The notes beneath the pieces are model-generated. The model did no database searches and was not told the origin of the DNA. It saw nothing but the letters and a program-made list of their open reading frames with translations. The translations under genes were made by a program, and so were the position numbers. Below, in pieces: positions 36,240 through 48,077 of a stretch of DNA of 64,000 nt. Source of the stretch: Dendrophyllia cribrosa (lineage: Eukaryota; Cnidaria; Anthozoa; Scleractinia; Dendrophylliidae); NCBI GenBank assembly GCA_024195265.1, contig JAJLRJ010000006.1, forward strand, positions 30,226,382 through 30,290,381, in the 5' to 3' direction. Position 1 is the first letter of the stretch, and the number at the start of each line of letters is the position of its first letter.

Positions 36240-37900
36240 AAAACCGAGTAAAACAATTTGGATAAACTGATTAACCCATTCACACCTGAGGATTTTTACG
36301 TTTTTGAGTGATTTTCTGCATACACACGCCCCATAGGATTTCGTGACTTCATATTTGGAGTTACCATTGAAAGTGCTGCTGTTCTAAAACACTGAAGGGT
36401 CGAGTTTACTGGAAACGTCATTGTGACGATCTCATTTTGCTTGGTTGATTTGCAATAAAGGGTCCAATATGAATTATCTACGATTTTTGGTAAGTTCACA
36501 GCCATTTTTCATCTTTAGTAGCTGCCTGGTGAGCATCATTAAGTTTGGAGGTAGTTCAGAGTCCACTTCTCAATGAAGCGAGTTAGGTGTTGTACTTCGT
36601 TTACGAATTTGGCTCGTTGCTCGTTGAACTGGAAAAATGGCCGCATGGAAACGAAGTAGCTTTGGGACTCGACTCTGGATGAATTTCTCGACCTACCGCG
36701 GCATATTTTGGAAGTTGCGACCACAGGAGAACACAACAAGCGCGAAATTTCGGCGGTGGGTCAGAGTGGCTGTGGACTTAGTATATATATGAAAATTGTG
36801 GAGGACGGAATGGGCGCTGTCCAAAAACCTGTTTATTTCCCAGCATGCAGTGTGGTGGTGATGTTGAAAATCGAGGCAAGGTGAGTATGCACTAGTATAA
36901 GAAGCTGTAGCTAGGCCCGAGCAACGAATAAGAGCAAAAAAATTCACTGCTAAGCTAGGACTAGGACTGAATTTTGCTGTAAATGTTGACTTTTGGGTTT
37001 GCCACGATGATTTGAAAAAAAAAAACTAAAGGCAAAAACGTGATTTTGTTTTTCTATGACGTTAAAAACGGTAATTTTTGTTATTGTCCAAATTCAAACG
37101 CTGATATTCTGCAAAAATCGCTGACTTTTTTGTGTTTATTGGGTATCTCAATTTGAAAGACTTTCTAGTCAATGCTCACAACTGCTAGTTAAGGCAATGT
37201 TCGCACGATTGAGAAAGTTACAATTTTTTAAAGCAATGGAGTCTTGTACGGGTGGTTCAGGTGTCACTGGGTTAATCAAAGGGCTCTTAAAGCCATCTCA
37301 TTAATGCGTTAGAACGTGAGGTTAATAAAAAATAGAATTGATAGTGAATATGGTAAAGATGCCGTTGTAGTGCACCTTTACAATAAGTACTCAAAATACG
37401 TACATGAAAGCATCACATGATGCAAATCAGCCAATAGAAATTTATGTTCGCGAAATGGGCGTGGTTTTATTTTAGTAGCCATTTGGGGTATTAGAAACAG
37501 GAAATCACTAATTTTCGATTACAAAGTTTACATTTTCACGCTAGTGACTAAAATGGGGTCTATAATTTCGTTATACAATAGACGTGTCATGTTTAGAAAA
37601 TGTTATAGGCTGGGCCTTATCATTATTTTTTTTTTTTGCAAAAGGAGGGGAACCCGTGCCCCTCTGCTAACAACTTTCCTTTACAGCATTTATAGGGGAT
37701 CTCTTCTTATCAGTGCTCCACTTTTTCAAGGCCAAAAGCCAGAATAATCCTCAACTTCGACGACTAAGGAGAGCTTTTTTTTCACAAGATTTGGTGCTGT
37801 TTTTTCACCACAAGCAAGAAAGCGTGTGGTAACTATCTGTCTTCGCTTTGGTGAGTGCGTGCTTTTCAATTTTGTGGTTTTGGTTTTGGTCTCGCGAGTT
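36240..37900. other. No recognisable gene
   Basis: AT-rich sequence, with a poly-T run at 37627-37637. No coding family was recognised on either strand. Confidence 0.45.
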
Positions 37901-37925
37901 TTCTCGCCCTCACGTTACGTGGAGA

Positions 37926-38420
37926 TGGCCGCGCGTCCCGCGCACCAGCCATTCACCCACACTAGAACTGTCCGCTTGATAGCACAGGAAAACCTGGTTC
38001 TTGATTCGCTCAGTATAGCGCAGTCGTTACCGGACTTTAAGGAAGAAATTGTTGGGGTTGTACCCCTCTACGGAGGAAAGTGCTTCAACATCACCCTCCG
38101 ATCTACAGAATCGGCCACGCGGTTGGCGATGAAAACCTGCTACAACTCCTGGAACAATACGGCGACCTTAAAGCGCGAGCAGTCCGCCGGCTTTGCTTCA
38201 AAGCCCCGGGCTACGAGCACATCGAGAACGGTATCCGTGTCGTAGAATTCACACGTTTACAAAAGGCACACAACTTAGCCTGACTCAAGGGCTCGAGGTT
38301 TTTTTTTTAAGTACACGGGCCAGCCAATACTATGCTACCGGTGCCTGTCTTCTGAGCACATTGTTAAAGACTGCAGCACCCGGGGGAACACCAGAGCCCC
38401 CCCCCCCGGCCCCCACTACC
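37926..38420 (+). pseudogene. LINE (Tx1/L1-like) ORF1 fragment
   Basis: From ATG 37926 the frame encodes a Gag-like protein, with FKEEIVGVVPLYGGKCFNIT as an RRM-like strand region. A frameshift near 38080 moves to EQYGDLKARAVRRLCFKAPG. A third frame at 38310-38380 encodes a CCHC zinc knuckle (CYRCLSSEHIVKDC). It is therefore broken at least twice. It is part of the same decayed LINE as the RT piece at 38.7 kb. Confidence 0.65.
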
Positions 38421-38599
38421 GCAACCAGCAACGACACCCCCACATCCCCCCCCCCCCCCTGTAACCAAAATAGGCCATTTGCACGATGGCGCCATTTGAC
38501 TACAACTACCAGAATTCATTTAGTTTTTCCTTTCTTATTTAAATTTTGTAATCCAAGGAGCCATCATTCGCAATAACTGAACAGTGGATAGAGCTGGGG

Positions 38600-39075
38600 A
38601 AAAAAACAGACCAAGTATTTCTACCAGCTTGAAAATTAGCGACAGACACGCGACTCAATTACAGAGTTACGTGCCAACAATTCAACCGTGACTTCCAATA
38701 AAAATATTCTTCGCGAATGTCGCGATTTTTATCGTAACCTCTATTCGGCTGAACAAGTTTATTTATCTAGCCAAGACTGGGTTTTAGTCCAACTGGATAA
38801 AACTCTGGCATCCGAAGACCACGAGAAATGCGAAGGTGACCTCACACTCTTCGAGTATCAAGAGGCCCTTTCACAAATGCAATCAGGCAAATCGCTGGGA
38901 GCCGGCTTTTTGCAACCCATTTTAGAGCGCTTTAATTTCGGCCAAAATTTCCAGCGCTGGGTAAACATTGTTTACACGTTATAAACAATGGATGGCTCTC
39001 GTCGGCCTTTTCGCTCGAACGGGGAGTTCGACAAGGTTGTCCGTTGTTGCATTATTATTCAGTATTATTTTATTT
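38600..39075 (+). pseudogene. LINE RT fragment with internal deletion
   Basis: The plus frame encodes LTLFEYQEALSQMQSGKSLGAG and then jumps directly to FLQPILERFNFGQNFQRWV, so the RT finger/palm section between these conserved blocks is deleted. It is followed in another frame by AFSLERGVRQGCP (about 39005-39045). Downstream sequence is unrelated. It belongs with the ORF1 fragment at 37.9 kb. Confidence 0.65.
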
Positions 39076-39789
39076 TGTATTAAATTTTCCACCGCAGAAA
39101 AAAATTACTTGTTTTAATGATGTATATCGGCTTAACAGGAACTTTTTAACAGTGAACCTACAATGTATAGAAACCTCCGATCAGGAAGTAAAATTGCAGT
39201 TTAATACCGATGCCTTGGATTTCATTTATACTTGACCAGAAATCCGCAAACATTTCCTCCCAGCAGAAATTTTAGCTGTCTCGACCCGCCAAAATTTCCT
39301 CCCGCAAAACAAATTCAGTCGGGCAATCCGCAAAATTTTCCTTCTGCAAAAATTTGCTTGTGCACGGTAGCTAAATCACCAAAACTATGACGTCTTTCCC
39401 ATAGTATTGCATAATCAAACCGTAATAGCAATGATTCAGTATTCCAAAATAGAACAAACCCAAAGATCATGCTATTTTGCTCTGCCTTATCGCTCATCAG
39501 TAAAACAAACTTTTAACTTTCTTAAAACGTCTCCATTCGTAAAAATACACCGTGAAATTCTCAAACTGTGTTTCCCAAGGAAACACATTTGACCTATTTT
39601 TACCCTTCTAAAGCAGCTTTAATGGCTTTCAACAAATGATTGAAAATTTGAAACATTGATATTTCTCGATAGGTAACGTGAGATATCGAAACTTAATAAG
39701 AACTTTAATACCTTTGCGGTGATGTAATGTGAGATATGACAAGTTCATGACAAGTTCTGACATCCCAATACCCTAGGGAAATTAACAAT

Positions 39790-39965
39790 AGGTCCGGGGG
39801 TGCTCCTCAAAAATTTTAGTGGCGGTATGTGACGCCCTTCTTGAAATCCTAACCGGTTTAACCAACCATATCCTCAATACCCTAATAGCTTCTATAAAGA
39901 AGAAAGAAGTAACCCCCCCGGACAAAAGTTAACAATGGCCTTTTGTTAACAACTTTTGTCCCTTT
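39790..39965. repeat. Short inverted-repeat element and perfect-type hairpin
   Basis: ggtccgggggtgctcc at 39791 has a shortened complement (cccccccggac) at 39914-39925, suggesting a ~135-bp MITE. Immediately after it, ggacaaaagttaacaa...ttgttaacaacttttgtcc (39921-39963) forms a near-perfect palindrome with a short loop. It sits at the 3' side of the Tx1-type LINE. Confidence 0.55.
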
Positions 39966-40104
39966 TTGTATTCATTCCTAAATCTCGTTTATGCGCATGC
40001 GCATTAACGAGATAAAAACAGCCAAAACCGAAGTAAAACATGCACTAAAAGCCAAATGGTAAAAACTACAAATGGTAAGAACTACAAGGAAAATACTAAG
40101 AAAC

Positions 40105-40545
40105 TGAGCAGTACAACCACTTAAGACGACCACCCCTACCAATACTAATTAAGAAAGAACCAGAGAAGGGACTGGGGAAAGGCTTGAGCAGTACAACCAA
40201 ATGAAGGCGACCGCACTAGCCAGGGAAAACCAAAACAGAGCAGTGACGAGACCCCAACAACAGAGCCAAGGAGGGTCACGCATTACAACCACTTAATGCG
40301 ACCGCGATCACCAGAACAACAGCAAGAAGCAGGAACAAGTAAAGCAAAGGATCACGTAGTACAACCAATCAAGGCGACCACGATCACCGGAATAAGTAAA
40401 GCAAAAAGGGTCACGCAGTACAACCAACAAAGGCGACCACGATCACCCAAGGCAGGACAGGAATAAGCAAAGACAGAAATAAGAACAGCAAGAGGTGGGA
40501 TCACGCAGTGCTACCAACAAAGGCGACCACGATCACCCGAAATAA
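40105..40545. repeat. Six degenerate repeats in the 3' region of the Tx1-type LINE
   Basis: A ~33-bp unit, consensus cgcagtacaaccaacaaaggcg followed by accacgatcacc, occurs at about 40108, 40188, 40276, 40353, 40412 and 40502, separated by 40-55 bp of purine-rich sequence. In LINE orientation (minus) these lie in the 3' untranslated region. Similar 3' repeats may bind the RT or arise by slippage. Confidence 0.8.
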
Positions 40546-43500
40546 ATCCATAATCACCAACACACAGAAAAAGTCTCGCCACTGACAGTGCCAACAACAC
40601 CCCGAGCGCCCCACTGACACGCAAAAAAGCGACGACGTCGCAGGGAACGAAAACGTTTAAAATACAAAGGCAAGAAAAAAGAAATCCTGGCCCGAAGCTA
40701 CGCAAGCAGCCGAGGGCCCAAAGGATGCAAATCGCAGAACCGAAAATCGTTCCGCTGCTTCCAAACCAAAAACTTCAAAACGTTGAGCAAATAAGCAAAC
40801 ACAAAAGGAACACAACTAAAATCATCAGTAGTAAAACCAAACAACATAACCTTAGCATCAATAGGAGGAGCTAAGGGGGAAGCAGCGGACAAGGTCGATT
40901 GAATCTGAGCAATACCCTGCTGGACAAAAGGGCACGAAAAGAAAAGATGCTCCAGGGATTCAAGGCCCCGACCACAAAAGCAAGAGGGGTCAAAATCATA
41001 ACCAAAAGAAATTAAATGGTCCACCATAAAAAGGACCCCGTGGGCCACCTGCCAATTTAAGTCAAACACATGGCGGTCAAGCGGCATACAACAAAGACTA
41101 GACCATATGGCAACCCAGTCAAGGTTACCGTAAATAAGAGCAAACTTTGACTCACCTGGGAATACAAACCATAGAAGAAAGATACGAAACATAAACTGCC
41201 TTGGAGGAAATGGTCTCCACCGGCATTGGTCCAAATGGGAAGGAGTAGCCGACAGCTAAGCCAGAGGGGAGACCCACCCCCCCCCAAGGAAACGCCAAGC
41301 ACGGAAAAGATAGTGATAGAACGACGGGAAAACATCAGGAGAAAAGAAGGAAGGATTAGCAAACACAACATAAGGATCTATACCATAACGATCAAAACAC
41401 CAGCAAGTAAGCAACGAAACCCAGCCACTGGGGGAACAACGGAACCGCTTGACCCATTGCACTAACAAGGCGCACATCTTAACCTCGAGAGAGATCATGG
41501 AGAGACCTCCACGAGAGCGAGGGTGAATGACAATGTTCCGTGCCACCTTGTCAGGCTTACCACCCCACAGAAAGGAAAAAATCAGCTTGTCAAGCTGCAG
41601 GCAGACCCGCGGGGGCATCCCAACCAAAGCACCCACATACCACACCTTTGAAAGGGCTAAAGCGTTAACAACAAGGACCTTGCCTTGAAAAGACATAACA
41701 CGATAATGCCATGAGCTCAACACTTGCCGCATGGCCTCGATCCGGGCCAACCAATTATCCTCTTCCACGTCGTCATTCCCAATGAAAACACCAGGGGCTT
41801 TAATCTAAGTGTCTGTCCACTGAATCGAGCGACCACGCCACCCTTCACACTTGTCCAAATTGAGTTTGGCCCCGGAACCCTTCTCAAAATCCTCATAAAC
41901 TTCGAAAACAGAAAGCAAGGCAAGGTCAGAAGTAACAATTACAGAAGTGTCATCCGCATACAAAGACAGCACTAGAAGAGGCCGAGGGACACGAGGAAGA
42001 GAGAGGCCATTGGGTTGGCCCTAATGTTGGCCACCAAGACCTCCATAGAGATGACATAAAGAAGAGGAGACAGGGGACACCCGTGTCTCACACCCCAAGA
42101 AGGTTTATAAAAGTCTGAAGTATAACCATTAACCAAAACGGCACTGGAAACATCACTGTAAAGTAAGCGAACCCAGCGAATAAAATCCGCCCAAAGCCCA
42201 TGTGCATCAAAACGAGAAACAAAAAATTCCAATTGACCCAGTTGAAAGCCTTTTCCTGATCTAAAGCTAAAATCGCAGCATAACAACCAGTTTCCTTGGC
42301 AAACTCAACAGTGTCCCTAAGCAAAGCCACATTATCCCCAATATACTGCCCCCTCACCCCACAAGTCTGATCAGGTGCAAATACGAGATGCAGGACTTTC
42401 AACAACCGGCCAGCCAGGGCCCTGGCACACATCTTGTAGTCAGCGTTTAGCAGGCTAATAGGGCGCCAATTCTTATGCAATAACCGATCTCCCTTGAAAA
42501 TCAGGGAGATCAGCGCCACACACTGGGAAGGAGGGAGAAGCCTGGAGGCAAAGGAAACATTGAATACTTCAACCAAGTCATCACCTAAAATGTCCCAAAA
42601 AAGCAAGGTAGAACTCAGGGGGAAGCCCATCCGAGCCCAGAGCCTTCCCTTTGGCCATGCCCCGCAAGGCAAGCAGAACCTCCTCGTTGGATAATGGGCC
42701 CTCACACTGGGAAACCTGATCTGAGGGAAGACGAGCGGAGAGATTACCCAACAACTGGGACTGAACCTTGGGATCAGTAGAGCAGGCCGTGAAAAGAGTG
42801 GAATAGAAATCCCGCCACGAATCCAAAATGCCATTAAGGCTAGTAACTGCGCTACCATCAGACAATCGCATCGCCACGATCCAAGAATCAGCAACCCGTT
42901 TTAGAGGAGGATTCACCCTCCTCGGCCCATTGAACACGTGAATGAACTCGGGCTCCCTCAGCCACAATTTGGTCTATTTGCGCCAATTTAGCCAGGACAG
43001 ACTCATAAACATCAAACAAATGGGAGCCCCCATTATCAATTTGGTCCTTTAAGTGAACCGCTAAAGCAGAAAGCAAAGATTTATGCTGCTTCCGCTCTTT
43101 AGCAAGCCAACAGCAATGGCGAACAGCAAGACCCTGAATTTCCGCCTTCCCCCAATCCCACCATGCCGCAATCGAAGGGAAGGAAGCTTTTGTAAGGCGC
43201 CACTGAGACCAGAAATCCCTCACAGTAATCTGAAAATCAGAATCGCCAAGAACAGAACAATTCAACTTCCAACGGCCAAAGCCACGAGGAATAAAAGCAG
43301 GAGGGGAACAAACTAACACAACCGCTGAGTGATCGGAAAAGGGACAAGGGACCATGGAAGAAGACTGGGCCGAGGCCAACCAAATAGCAGGACAACCAAT
43401 AAGGTCAATATGACTAGATATGGAACCGTTCCATCTCGTCCAGGAAAAGCCTTTCCGGGTAGGATTGAAATATTGCCAGACATCGGTCACACAACAATTA

Positions 43501-44013
43501 CGTAAAAGAGACCGCAACGCCCCACAACTGTCATGAGAGTGATCAAGGGGGTTGGAGCCGCGGCGGTCAGCCGACCGATTAAAGGCGTCATTGAAATCGC
43601 CACACACCACCGTAGGGACTGCTGGGCCAATCATATCCTCAACATATGTATAAAAGTCTTCTCTATCAGGATTACTATTGGGGGCATAAACACATGCCAC
43701 CCGAAAAACAACCTCCTGGCATTCAAATTCCACAAGGACAAAACGCCCCTCTTTATCCACAAATTTACCAAACAAGCAACAGGACGAAAAAGAAGAATGG
43801 AACCACGCGCATGAGCCGACCCATGCGAAGAGACAGCCTGGAAGCCCACCGCTGAAAACCAAGACAACGCCTCTGCACAAGACACAACATGTGCCTCTTG
43901 CAGGCACACAAAGTCCGCTCGAAATCCAACAACCATTGCACAAAAGCAGCCCATTTAGCGGCATCACGGATGCCGTTGGTATTTATAGTAACAAATTTGA
44001 ATTTGCTGAACAT
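40511..44013 (-). pseudogene. Tx1-type LINE ORF2 (endonuclease + RT), frameshifted
   Basis: The minus strand encodes an apurinic-type endonuclease: FVTINTNGIRDAAKW near 43990, DFVCLQEAH, VVCGDFNDAF near 43600, and a C-terminal FSDHSAVVLV near 43330. The RT follows, with KGKALGSDGLPPEFY (about 42625), ALDQEKAFNWVNW (about 42245), GVRHGCPLSPLLYVISMEVL (about 42060) and LYADDTSVIVTS (about 41950). The C-terminal Cys/His segment lies near 40930-40980. All catalytic motifs can be read, but about seven one-base frameshifts divide the ORF. One is at a C-run at 41277-41285. It may be a recently dead copy or may include sequencing indels. Confidence 0.85.
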
Positions 44014-44026
44014 GAGTTAGAAACCA

Positions 44027-45600
44027 CTAAGACGAGCCCAAAGGGGCTTTGGGAGCACGCGAAGCCCGTTGTGGCCGAGGGGGCACATTGGGCTTAATAG
44101 AATGCCTAAAGACACGGCTACCAATCTTTTTAAACTTGCCAGAGAGGCTGCGCTCAGCGTAGGCCTCCCCCACCTCATTAATGACACACGAGGGCTGAGC
44201 TGACCCAGAACCCCCCGAATCCTCCACAATCATCAAGTCAGGGTCGGCTCCCTGAACCACAACACTAGAATCCCCACTACCAGCCACAACATTTTGGACA
44301 ACAGCATTTTGGACAACAGCGTTGTTTACGCTATTCAATACACTTTCACTACTTTCATTAGATACATTACGTACGACACTACTTTCATTATTTCCATTAT
44401 CAAATGTACTTTCACTATTAGGATGACTTTCATTCCCTTCATAGTTAACATTACTCATTACAGAACTTTCATTGCTCACAGTACTTATGACATTACTTTC
44501 ACAGTTTACGGTACTTTGTACATTATTTCCATTATTTACAGTATTTACGACAGTATTTTCATTAACTACATTACATAAAGGAATTTGGACATTACTCTCG
44601 TTATCAACAACACTGCCATCATCACAGGCATACGTGACCACCACACGGCTATCATTAGGGTCACTAGTGGCGTCCCCCTCCATAACAACTTGCTCCCCCG
44701 CCAGATACCCCTGGCTATCTAACATACCAGCAGACCCCATGAGGTCCTCAAACTGCCCTTCCTCCCCCATCTCAGCCTCTGTCCCCTCTGCATATTCCGA
44801 GACAGACTCCCCAGAGAACAGGGGCGCACTCTCCACGACACCCGCACCAGCCTCAGACGCAACAGCACCAGGCAAGGAGGGGTACTTGGCCTCATCCGGG
44901 AGGTGCACTTGCACCTCAGGGACATTCCAGGGATTGGGGCAATTGCGCGCAAAATGCCCCTCCTGATGACATCTACATCGATCCTTGTTTGGACAATTAG
45001 CGGACTTGTGGCCTTGGACAGCGCACAAGTTACACACAAGAGGTTGGCCCCGATACCACAAACGGCAAAAATAGCCAGTAATGGTCACCTGACGTGGCAG
45101 TGTCGAATCTATAGCCATTCACACCAACCGCGTCCCAGTATAAACATTGGGGCAAGAGACATAGGCTTGTTTCTTGACGCGTTTTACATCCCCAAAGCTA
45201 CTCAACACGTCTTTAATAACCCCATCTGACTCCTCAAAGGGGTAATCAAAGATATGGATCATTGTCAGGGGAGACCCACCCCCAAGAATGAGGCACAAAA
45301 GCCCATAGAGGCGCACCCCAGACAATTCCTTCGCCGCGCGAAACCCGTCCTCCGAACGGAAGGTGACACGAATCACCTCATATGCAATCTGAACACACTC
45401 AGCCCCAGGAAAAACTCTCACCCCCTCCTTCATTATGTCCTCTTTACTTTTACCGCTCATCTTACGGCTGCACTGCACGTTAAGGGTGCGGGGAAGGCGC
45501 ATGGTGACAGAGACAAGCGATGCAAAAAGGCACAAAAAAAAGCATGATGGGAAAAATGCGTGCGCAAGAAGCGCGAAAAAGCGCAAAAGAAAAACCTGCG
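44027..45600 (-). pseudogene. Tx1-type LINE ORF1 (RRM + CCHC), one stop codon
   Basis: The frame reads from about 45560 through an RRM-like domain (HIFDYPFEESDGVIKDVLSS near 45200-45260). A TGA at 45119-45121 directly precedes ATG 45118, and the frame continues with two zinc knuckles (CNLCAVQGHKSANC and CHQEGHFARNC, about 44950-45035). A long acidic then Asn/Ser/Val-rich repetitive segment (44290-44600) and a basic C-terminus follow. The TGA could come from CGA by CpG decay. The protein binds RNA in related LINEs. Confidence 0.75.
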
Positions 45601-45639
45601 AAAAGGACGAGAAAAAAGGTAGCATTTGTCTACTGCGAA

Positions 45640-47485
45640 ATACCAGTAGTTTAGTCTTTTCAGGGTTCAGCAATAAATAGTTGTTTAAGCGCCAGTTGCG
45701 TACGTTTATTAAATCCTCGTTCATATCAGTTATAGCATTTAATTTTTCTTCAAGCTTAAAGGAGACGAATAGTTTTGTGTCGTCGACATAACACTGTGCG
45801 CTGCTTTTCTGTGGAACAGTCGGGAGGTCATTTACATAAATGTTAAAAAGAAGTGGACCTAAAATGCTCCCTTGCGGTACACCGCTAATAACGGGCAGAA
45901 GCTCAGACACAGTGGAATTTCTTCGTACATATTGTTGCGTATCGCTGAGGTAACTGCGGAACCATTGTAAACAGGAGTAAGAGGCGCCGACGTCTTTCAA
46001 CTTAGATATTAATATGTCGTGACTAATGCTGTCAAAGGCTTTACTCATGTCTAATAGTACCATGGCCGTTAGTTTCTTTCGATCAATGGCGCTGAGTATC
46101 GCGTCAGTGGTGTGAAGTACAGAAGTTTCGGTCGAATACCATTTTTTATTTCCACTTTGGTCCTTTGTTAGCCTTTCCCTTGAGAGAAGATAGGATGTGA
46201 ATTGATTATGAGCAACCCTTTCACATATCTTTGAGAGAACAGGTAACAACGAGATAGGTCTGTTATTGTTTGCTTTTTCGTGATCACCTTCTTTAGGGAT
46301 TGGAGTAACTTCAGCAATTTTCCAAACAGAAGGGAAGGTTGAAGAAACAAAAGAGGCGTTAACAATAGATGTGATTGTAGGTAGAATAGGAGCGAGGCAG
46401 TCTTTGATAACAGGGATAGGTATCTTGTCATTCCCAGGGGCCTTGTTAGAAGGCATCGAAGATATTATGTCTGCTATTTGCTTTTCATTAGTGACACCGA
46501 ATGCAAACTGTTCAGATGATGGGTATTGTCTTGGAGTAAACCAGTTGTCGTTATGTTTACAGTTGCATTCATTAGCCAAGGAATTTATTTTGTTTACAGT
46601 ATTTTGACCAACAGAGACGAAAAACTCGTTAAACTCATCAGCAACAGTTTTATCATCTCTGCTGAAAGTTCTCTGAGAAACTGATTTCTTAGGGATGCAA
46701 AGACGAATGGCTTTCCAGATACTATTTGTGTTGTTCTGATTTTTCTGGATCTGGTCTGTGATAAATTCTCGTTCTGCGATTCTAATTTCTCGTTTCACCT
46801 CACGCCTGAAGTTTTTGTAGGCTGACCAAGCCATTGGATCGTTAGTCTTCTTAGCTTCCCTGCGCCAAAAGTCCCTCGTCTTCATTATTCCTCGAATATT
46901 GTCAGTTACACATGGATTTGGTTTCCCGCGAACTTTGAAGGTCTTCAGAGGAGCATGTTGTTCCAATATATTATTAAACAATGTGTTAAATGCATGTAAT
47001 TTGTCCTCGACATCACAGAAAATATCTATAATAGACCACGGCGCTTGGGACACATCGTTGTGGAATGCGTCAGGTTTATAGTGTTTAAAACTCCTTGCAG
47101 TAATAAACACTGGTTTGGGACGTGCCTTCTTTAACCGTAACGTGGCGTAAACCAAATCGTGGTCACTGACTGAGTTCTGCATTACCAGAGCCTTTTGAAC
47201 TTGTTTAACATCAGATGCGAGAATAACATCCAAAAGTGACTTTGAAGACTCAGTAACTCTAGTTGGCGTTTTAATCAACTGCGATAGGTTGTAGGTGCGG
47301 CAGAAGTTTATAAGTGCTTGCGAATCTTGACCTTCGATATTTAAAAGGTTGCAATTTAGGTCTCCTAATATGTAAATAGGCACGTTAAACGACGAAACAT
47401 AAATAAAGTTTGCAGTTAGGTCTGTGTTATGGTGGCCCAGCATTCTCATAGCAATATTGCACAAAAATATTACGCGGAAGAGCAA
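45640..47485 (-). pseudogene. Second LINE (CR1/Jockey-like) endonuclease end and RT, truncated
   Basis: One open frame runs from about 47485 to about 45640. It begins inside the endonuclease (ILGDLNCNLL near 47375; SVSDHDLVYATL near 47175). It then covers the RT: NKAPGNDKIPIPVIKDC, LLDMSKAFDSISHD near 46050, GVPQGSILGPLLFNIY near 45870 and CYVDDTKLFVSF near 45790. The frame is intact for more than 600 codons but ends where the Tx1-type LINE begins (fused in frame). The 5' third and the RT thumb/3' end are missing; no continuation was found at the far end of the Tx1 element. Confidence 0.8.
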
Positions 47486-47499
47486 AATCCCAACTGATA

Positions 47500-47835
47500 T
47501 TGTTAAAAAAATAAATTAAAAGGAAATATTTCTATATCTTAATTTATTTTTTAATAAAATTTTGTATTTTATTTTTATTTTATTTTTGAAATAAAAATTA
47601 TATTTTTTATATTAAAAAAATTAAGAAAACAATTAAACTAAAAATTAAGTTATTAAAACGGTAAAAATTAAAAAAAAAGATAACAAAATAAATTAAATAG
47701 AAAAAATAAAATAAAAAACGACATGTGAAATCTGAGAAAAAAATTCGACATGAAAAAAAAAATAATAACATAAAAATCGACATGTGAAATCTGAGAAAAA
47801 AATTCGACATGAAAAAAAAAAAAACCCACAACATT
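47500..47835. repeat. AT-rich tract with 58-bp tandem duplication
   Basis: More than 85 percent A/T. The unit cgacatgtgaaatctgagaa + aaaaattcgacatg + A-run is present twice, at 47718-47762 and 47778-47822. No coding role. Confidence 0.7.
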
Positions 47836-48077
47836 TGATTTTCAATTTCATTTTGAGTTTGCTATGAGAACGATGGGCCGTCAAATGGAAAATCAAAAAC
47901 CAAATTGAAAATTCGATGTTCCCGATAGACCAGCGTTCTCGTAGCCTGAGATGCCTTTGGTCAGCAGGGTATGCTGCAAAGCCGTTCCCAGGGTCTTTGG
48001 GCTGGCCCGAACATCCAAGATGGCGGCAAACTTCGCGTTTTTATAGTCTCTTAGATTTCAAGCTTTACAAACTTAAA

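Noticed and set aside
40105..40545. CRISPR-like array
   Set aside because: Repeats are degenerate, spacers are similar purine-rich sequence, the context is a LINE in a eukaryotic genome, and there are no cas genes.
44294..44966. Long plus-strand ORFs opposite the Tx1-type ORF1
   Set aside because: They are antisense shadows of a repetitive Asn/Ser/Val coding stretch; only the minus frame has RRM and zinc-knuckle motifs.
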